From Sialis fuliginosa (taxonomy: Eukaryota; Arthropoda; Insecta; Megaloptera; Sialidae), in assembly GCA_961205875.1 (NCBI GenBank), contig OY540810.1, positions 20,522,001 to 20,586,000 of the forward strand: DNA of 64,000 nucleotides, given 5' to 3'. Made by a program: the position numbers and the translations under genes. Position 1 is the first letter of the stretch, and the number at the start of each line of letters is the position of its first letter. Positions 58,115 through 64,000 of the stretch are shown here, in pieces. Under the pieces are notes generated by a model, which was not told where the DNA came from, made no database searches, and worked only from the letters and a program-made list of their open reading frames with translations.

Positions 58115-60345
58115 GAAATTTCTCGGGAAAATAAAACAACAATCAAGAGTATGTCCAAATTTTGTAAATTACAAAAATTATTATAAGAAACTTCATTCAA
58201 AATCATTAAATAATTCACCACCTGTGAGCAAATATATCGTCAAAATAAAATCAATACATTTAACATTGCGAGTATAGGAATTACGCTCGCAGTGCTAAAA
58301 GGCTGTAGCCGGGTAGCAATGTAAAATCGGCCTCAACACGGATTTGGCTAATTTTTATTGTGAATGTTGCTCTTTATGTGAGCATTCTTATGCCCAATTA
58401 TTAGCCTCCAAAAGTTGATTGTTTTTGAAAAAAAAAATATTTTCAATTTTTCAAAAATATTTTTTTTTGGATTAAGTTCAAACTATGGTACAATGTAGAA
58501 GTTGATAAGGTGCATATCAGGTAATATTTTCAAGAAGCTGCGTATACTCTATCAAATAAATTTTATTTTTTTTAATTTTGAAAAAAAAAATTTTTGTGGT
58601 TGTGGTTGAGCGACAACTTCAGATATTTCATGAAATAATCTTCATACTTTAGTATTACACCCTACAAAGTCTGAAAAGAATCGAAGTGGTAGAACATACT
58701 TAAAAAAAATTAAAATCATTGGAAGTCAATATTAACATGTACAAATGCTATAGACATAATGTAATATAAAAATAATATAAAAATGATATAAAAACAGTTA
58801 TTTAAATAAAATTAACTCGAAATATTCAATAAAAACGCTTCTGTCTCCCACTGCCCGTTTGTCTTACCGTCTTGAACATACATACATTTCTTATGGTGAT
58901 ATACACATTTAGTCCAAGCCACTACATGAAATTGAGTTTCTTTTAGTACTTCGTATAACATTTTGCAAACAAAGCTATTAAGAGTATTTTGGCCCTGCTG
59001 AATCCGAAAATCTCTGTTACCAAGCCGAAACATTGACCGGAAGTCAATATGAAAGATGGCGACCAATATGGCGTCCAAACAATAATTTTCTTATTTTTGG
59101 CAGGCTTTTGAACAAAATTAACATATTTAGTTGTTGTATGCTGCCCTTATATGAAATTTAAAATTTGCCTTTTTTCTCCCCAAAATACATTTAAACCATG
59201 TATCTATGTACCTAGTATCTAAAACCAACTGTTCTTATTGTATTTCTTTAACTTTAAAATAATAAGTGAGGTGGAATTATGTAAAATAACAAAATTATTC
59301 GTTTTTAAGTACAAGGGTTTTTTAGGGGCGCCTAAGCATCCCTTATATTTTATTATATTGCATTATATTATTTTATTATACATTTATATTAATATTATTT
59401 AAATACAAAATTACACATTTAGTGATCCATCGTGTAGTTTTACTACCCTTATATTAAATTAAATATTTGCACCTACCCCCTCTTCCAGTGAAATCCAACA
59501 ACGAAAAACAAGTATATTGAAATAGCTTTGTTATATGAATTATTTCAAGAAACTCTATTTCGTGTAAAGTGGCCTGGATTACATATATGTGTAATGTGTA
59601 TATCACCATAAGAAATGTATGTATGTTCAAGACGGTAAGACAAACGGGCAGTGGGAGACAGAAGCGTTTTTATTGAATATTTCGAGTTAATTTTATTTAA
59701 ATAACTGTTTATCATTTTTATATTATTTTTATATTACATTATTTCTATAGCATTTGTACATGTTAATATTGACTTCCATTGATTTTAATTTTTTTTAAGT
59801 ATGTTCTACCACTTCGATTCTTTTCAGACTTGGTAGGGTGTAATACTAAAGTATGAAGATTATTTCATGAAATATCTGAAGTTGTCGCTCACCCGCAACC
59901 ATAAAATTTTTTTTTTTCAAAATTAAAAAAAAAAATTTTTTGTTGATAGAGTATGCGCAGTTTCATGAAAATATTACCTGATATGCACCTTTTCATCTTA
60001 TACATTGTACCTTAGTTTGAACTTAATCAAAAAAAAAATTTCTTAAAAAAAAAATATTTTTGAAAATTTGAAAATAATTTTTTTTTCAAAAACTATCAAC
60101 TTTTGGAGGCTAATAATTGGGCATAAGAATGCTCACATAAAGAGCAACATTCACAATAAAAATTAGCCAAATCCGTGTTGAGGCCGATTTTACATTGCTA
60201 CCCGGCTACAGCCTTTATTGATTTTATTTTGTTGATATTTTAGCTCACTTACCTATAGTGAATCATTTAAGGATTTTTAATCTTTTTTAGTTATTTAAAA
60301 AATAACTTACTCTTGAATATTTTTATTTTCCCGAGAAATACCTTA
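58115..60345. mobile_element. Large foldback element, about 2.2 kb
   Basis: Two long inverted arms, about 58115-58905 and 59590-60345. The outer match is TTTCTCGGGAAAATAAAA. The most striking match is the shared block AGGCTGTAGCCGGGTAGCAA (58299 and, inverted, ending at about 60216), with high identity from there to CCCGTTTGTCTTACCGTC (58853; inverted near 59640). The left arm has about 42 extra bases (58258-58299) absent from the right. The 680-base loop has a G+C-richer part near 58900-59080. A - strand frame at 58812-59078 spans arm and loop and is not recognised. Superfamily unknown. Confidence 0.65.
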
Positions 60346-61328
60346 AAATAATGAAGTTATTTAAAACCCAAAAGAGTTTCATATGTATGAATATGGATGA
60401 CAGATACGTAAATAAATATACATTTTTATATTATTGTACATATATTATACAATATATCTATGTTTTTGTTTAAGCTTTTTTAAGCCACATATCTAATATA
60501 TTGTCAAAATGATAAAAATCTCTCTGTGTTGTTTTAGACGTTATTTTGTTTTATAAACTGTGTTATTTACGCGGATTTTTCTGGACGTCTCGCTGTTTTG
60601 AAAGTAAATGAAAAGAAAAGAACATTTAGATGGAAACAAAGGCCAGGTCAGTCGACACAAAACAGCTTGAGTTGACAGCTCACAAAATTTGATCTTGATG
60701 GTTTTGTTTCGGTACGTATAATGCTATAAGATAAATTTGAGAAATATTTGAACGTCCATACACAATATATATTATAGTACATGATTCCTATCATTGTTGT
60801 ATATTGTATATTTTAATTATAAGACTTATTTCTCGATAATTTTTGGACCAGTGTCACCAAACATTATGTTACATAAAATATAAAATCTAATACAATGTAA
60901 TTTTTCGGGCTGCACATGAGACCAGCCGAGAGTCAAGTAAATCTCGTCTGATGTCGTCGACGAAATTTATACATAAATAAATTGTATACCTTTTTTTAAA
61001 GAAACCGTCGTTATTATTATTGCGATAGAAATGATACTACTTATTATTTAGCTCACAATATTGGAAAAATTTAATTACAGATTTTTAGAATTTTCTTAAT
61101 TTGATGTTTTATTAAATTTTTATTAATTCATGTTTTTTTGTCATTCATTTCTGTCTCCTATCGCTTACGAAATTCTAAAAAATGCTCTCCAGTAGAAGAA
61201 AGTTGCCGACCGCTTTTCTATATAATATATTGCATCAATTTACTTACTACCCCCCCCCCCCTATCTGTGGATGCTCATTTCTTAAAACATGGTTTATGTG
61301 ATGTATTTATGTACTTTATGCATGTATA
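60346..61328. other. Mostly A+T-rich non-coding DNA
   Basis: A GAGAC-family fragment (GCTGCACATGAGACCAGC) at 60911-60965 and a 12-C run at 61250-61261. 60540-60720 is slightly richer in G+C without a convincing frame. Confidence 0.4.
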
Positions 61329-62240
61329 TTAGGGTGCTTCTTATATGGAGTTAAGACGAATTGTGAGCGGGCCACCGCCCAAATCAGCTCCAAATAATTA
61401 AAAAGAATGTGAAAAAAGTTTCAGCCCGCTATCTTAAAAAAAGGCCATTACCAGAGGGAGGTGATTTTTCCATTTAAATTACACGTGTTTTTTCGATTTT
61501 TCAAAGGCCTGCGTACTAGAGGGTCTTAAACTCTTTCTAAAAATCTAGAATACTCATGAAAACATCCCTGGTACTCATATTCCATTTCTTGATGGATAAA
61601 GTAAACTTCGGATTCAACGTTGTCTGCTATATGGGTCATTGGGTCATTCCATCAAGAAAAAAAAATTGTATAATTTCTGGATAATTTTGTCAGAAAAACG
61701 TTTGACGATAAAAACATTGATCTTGCAATAAATAAAAAATCGATTCTAAAATCAAAAAATGTAATTCTATATGAATTTATAACTGGCGCGACCAATTTTT
61801 TTTTTCAATTTTAATTTTAGAATCAAAATTTTTTATTTCAAGATCAATATTTTCATTATCAAATGTTTTTCTCACAAAATTATCCAGAAATTATAAAAAT
61901 TTTTTTAAAATTTTCTCTTGAATGACCCAATGACCCATATAGCTGTCAACGTTGAATCAAAAGTTTACTTTATCCATCAAGTAATGGAATATGAGTACCA
62001 GAGATGCTTTTATGAGTATTCTAGATTTTTTAAAGAGTTTTAGATACTCTAGTACGCAGGTCTTTGAAAAATCGAAAAAACACGTGTATTTTAAATGGGA
62101 AAATCACCCCCTTCTGGTAATGTCCATTTTTTAAGATGGAGGGTTGAAACTTTTTCTACATTTTTTTTAAATTATTTGGAGCTGATTTGGGGGGCGACCC
62201 GGTAAAAATTCTTCCTAACCCCATATAAGGACCACCCTAA
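61329..62240. mobile_element. TTAGGGTG foldback element, complete
   Basis: The left end TTAGGGTGCTTCTTATATGG and the right end, reverse-complemented, TTAGGGTGGTCCTTATATGG begin arms that match for about 400 bases each, through AAATCAGCTCCAAATAATT, CACGTGTTTTTTCGATTTT and ATGGGTCATTGGGTCATTC. The short centre (near 61760-61820) is unique. Non-coding. A half copy is at 12511-12648. Confidence 0.75.
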
Positions 62241-63289
62241 TGTACATATATAAAGTATATGTGTATAATCTCTCTCTATATGAATATAAATTGATTTTTG
62301 TAAATCATATTTAAAATCAAATTAAAAATGAATTATTTACATGTAACGCCATCTAAATTCATAATAATAATCTATAAATAAACAGCACTATGTATAACGC
62401 GTTAATAAATTAAATTTGACAACGAAACCTTTAAACTGATATCCGGTACATCAAAAACTGATTAAAACAAATTTTATGCTTGAAGATTTATTCCACACTT
62501 GGTAACTTAATATCTATGGAGTACAGTTACATGATCTCAAAACAAGGGGGATGTGCTATATTGGTATCACAAGTATGGCTTCGTGTAAAGGAGGGGAATG
62601 TTTTGGAATCGCTGACTTAGAGCAACTCGTTCATTGGTCAGTTCATTAGTGTGTTCTAAAGCTTCCTTTGGATGAGGGCGGGTTTTGTGACTACAGTGTG
62701 ATATTTTTTTTGTTTTATTACAGGAAAAGTTTGACCGGATCTCTAAGCTCCAAAGTAAATAGTTAACAGAGTTTATATCCACTATTTGTTGGCGTGTGAA
62801 TTTAAATACAACGTTGTTTCGTGTTTTTCTGTAAATAAATTTATAAACATGATGTCTTGCTTAATTTCAAATCAATTTAGTATTTTATATTGCATTACAG
62901 TTGAGGCGCTCTGCGCCAAAACAGCCTAATTATTTTTTCGAACTGAGAAAAATCACTTGCGCAGCAATTAAAAAAAAAACGGATGTTTACTCTTGTCAAT
63001 TTTTGAATTGTTTAAAAAAAAATGTATTAGATAAAAAATGTCGGGTACGTTATTATCTGTATCAAATACAACACCCCCTAACCATAAAAATTATAAGTTG
63101 ATAGCATTGCTATTGAAACACGTGTAAGTCTAAACTCTTACAATTTTAATGATTAGGGGATTTGTATTTGATAAGTCATAACCATAGTTTTTGTCTTTTG
63201 TTTGTTATTATCTGTAATTTATTCCTCATACATTTTTTATGATTTAGTCAGAAAGATTTTTTTTTAATAATTATTTAGAATCACCCACA
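62241..63289. other. Mostly A+T-rich non-coding DNA
   Basis: 62560-62770 is somewhat richer in G+C. A 71-codon - strand frame there (62567-62782) has a reasonable composition (for example KTRPHPKEALEHTNELTNER), but no motif, splice evidence or family. Confidence 0.35.
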
Positions 63290-63900
63290 CTGTTCATTCT
63301 CAGTAGTACGTATAAGAAATTCCCATGGTACCTATGACAAACACGCACACTGTTCAATCTCTGTAATACGTATAAGAAAGTCCCATGAGATTCATGACAG
63401 ATATTTCTTCTCTGTGTTTTGAACCATTTGAATTATAATTAAATTTTTTTTCAAAAATTTGTTTTTTCGAAAAAATTAATAGTACAGAAATTATAGATAA
63501 TAATATTACATACAATTTTTAACTTGACTATTATTATCTAATTCGTAATGTTCCAAAGTAATTCGAAAAAATTAAAAAGTCGAGCTTATTGTTAGTAAAC
63601 ATACATAATAATACATATGTATCCGGTTGAAAGATCGTTTTAAAAGTAGGTTTTCTTCCCAGACAAAAATTAATCTTAAATATAAAGGTTAACCTTTTAT
63701 GATTTGTCGTATTTGAGTTACAGCGCTTACAGACAGTCAGACAGACACACAGACATCATGGCGAAAATAGTCAGAATGGATTCAGGGAAGATCAAAATGG
63801 ATAATTCCATCAAAATCTGGATTTCGAAAAAAATCGGCTTAACAATACTTATTTACTTTTACTACGATTATATTTCATATACATAGGTATAAGAATGTAA
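63290..63900 (+). repeat. Best-preserved GGCGAAAATAGTC-family repeat
   Basis: The left end has two tandem subrepeats (63293-63345 and 63349-63400), each with CACACTGTTCAnTCTC, TACGTATAAGAAA and CCCATG. Then follow the interior found at 6.3 kb, the CAGACAGACACACAGACATC cluster and CATGGCGAAAATAGTCAGAA. The uninterrupted 3' part is TTTCATATACATAGGTATAA. The 60-codon frame inside (63704-63886) is part of the repeat. Confidence 0.6.
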
Positions 63901-64000
63901 AAATAGTAACCTATTTTCCATTAAAAAGCACCAAAAACTTAAAAAAATATTTTTCTAACTCAGGTCTATTATTGGTCCATAATTTACTATATTTATACCA

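Noticed and set aside
57482-58221. Long - strand frames of 63-99 codons
   Set aside because: They are almost all Ile, Tyr, Leu, Asn and Phe, as expected where stops are rare by chance in repetitive A+T sequence; no domain or start context.
58812-59078. 88-codon - strand frame in the large foldback
   Set aside because: It spans arm and loop, and the arm part is repeated in reverse on the other side; no recognised domain. Worth only a quick search.
1-64000. tRNA, rRNA, CRISPR array, LTR element or other virus-like copy
   Set aside because: I looked for tRNA B-box words, regular spacer arrays, long direct terminal repeats and capsid, envelope or LTR-type polymerase motifs and saw none I could support. 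The one reverse transcriptase relic is of the non-LTR type.

Overview
The window reads as nuclear DNA of an insect: very A+T-rich (about three quarters by eye), almost free of long reading frames, and packed with small DNA transposons, foldback elements and dispersed repeats. Two repeats that open with GTTCCG and close with a TTGGCCG..TTTTT tail (32.6 and 52.3 kb), and a Helitron-like repeat beginning TAATATTATAAATGCGAAAG (54.8 kb), look most like families I know from Lepidoptera. That is recalled resemblance, not a search result, and the base composition would be low for many moths.

Only one gene is secure: a + strand, apparently intronless ankyrin-repeat exon at about 30.0-31.8 kb with 14 complete repeats, a unique C-terminal tail and a poly(A) signal 53 bases after the stop. 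Its 5' end lies in an unseen exon. A G+C-richer islet directly downstream (31.9-32.2 kb) is open in a protein-like frame. On the - strand at 42.87-43.31 kb two candidate exons, separated by a (CA)n-bearing intron, join in phase to a stop. Weaker coding-like islets lie at 18.9, 34.2, 35.6 and 44.1 kb.

The rest is mobile-element territory. 0-15 kb: foldback elements, three TTAA-flanked miniature elements, a Helitron-like element, hAT-like elements and a mariner-type transposase relic. 15-29 kb: hAT-like elements, a Stowaway-like miniature element, another TTAA element, Helitron-like copies and a LINE reverse-transcriptase relic on the - strand. 29-40 kb: a palindromic element, the ankyrin gene, and an internally deleted Tc1/mariner-type transposon. 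40-57 kb: a hAT-like element, a near-perfect 236-bp palindrome, a longer copy of the 29-kb palindrome, a triplicated motif resembling an insect CTCF site, and one hAT-like element inserted in another with a perfect 8-bp target duplication. 57-64 kb: a foldback structure of about 2.2 kb, a second of about 0.9 kb, and further copies of the families seen in the first 7 kb.

No tRNA, rRNA, CRISPR array, operon or LTR element was recognised. I see no multi-gene system; the elements share the window rather than forming a pathway.
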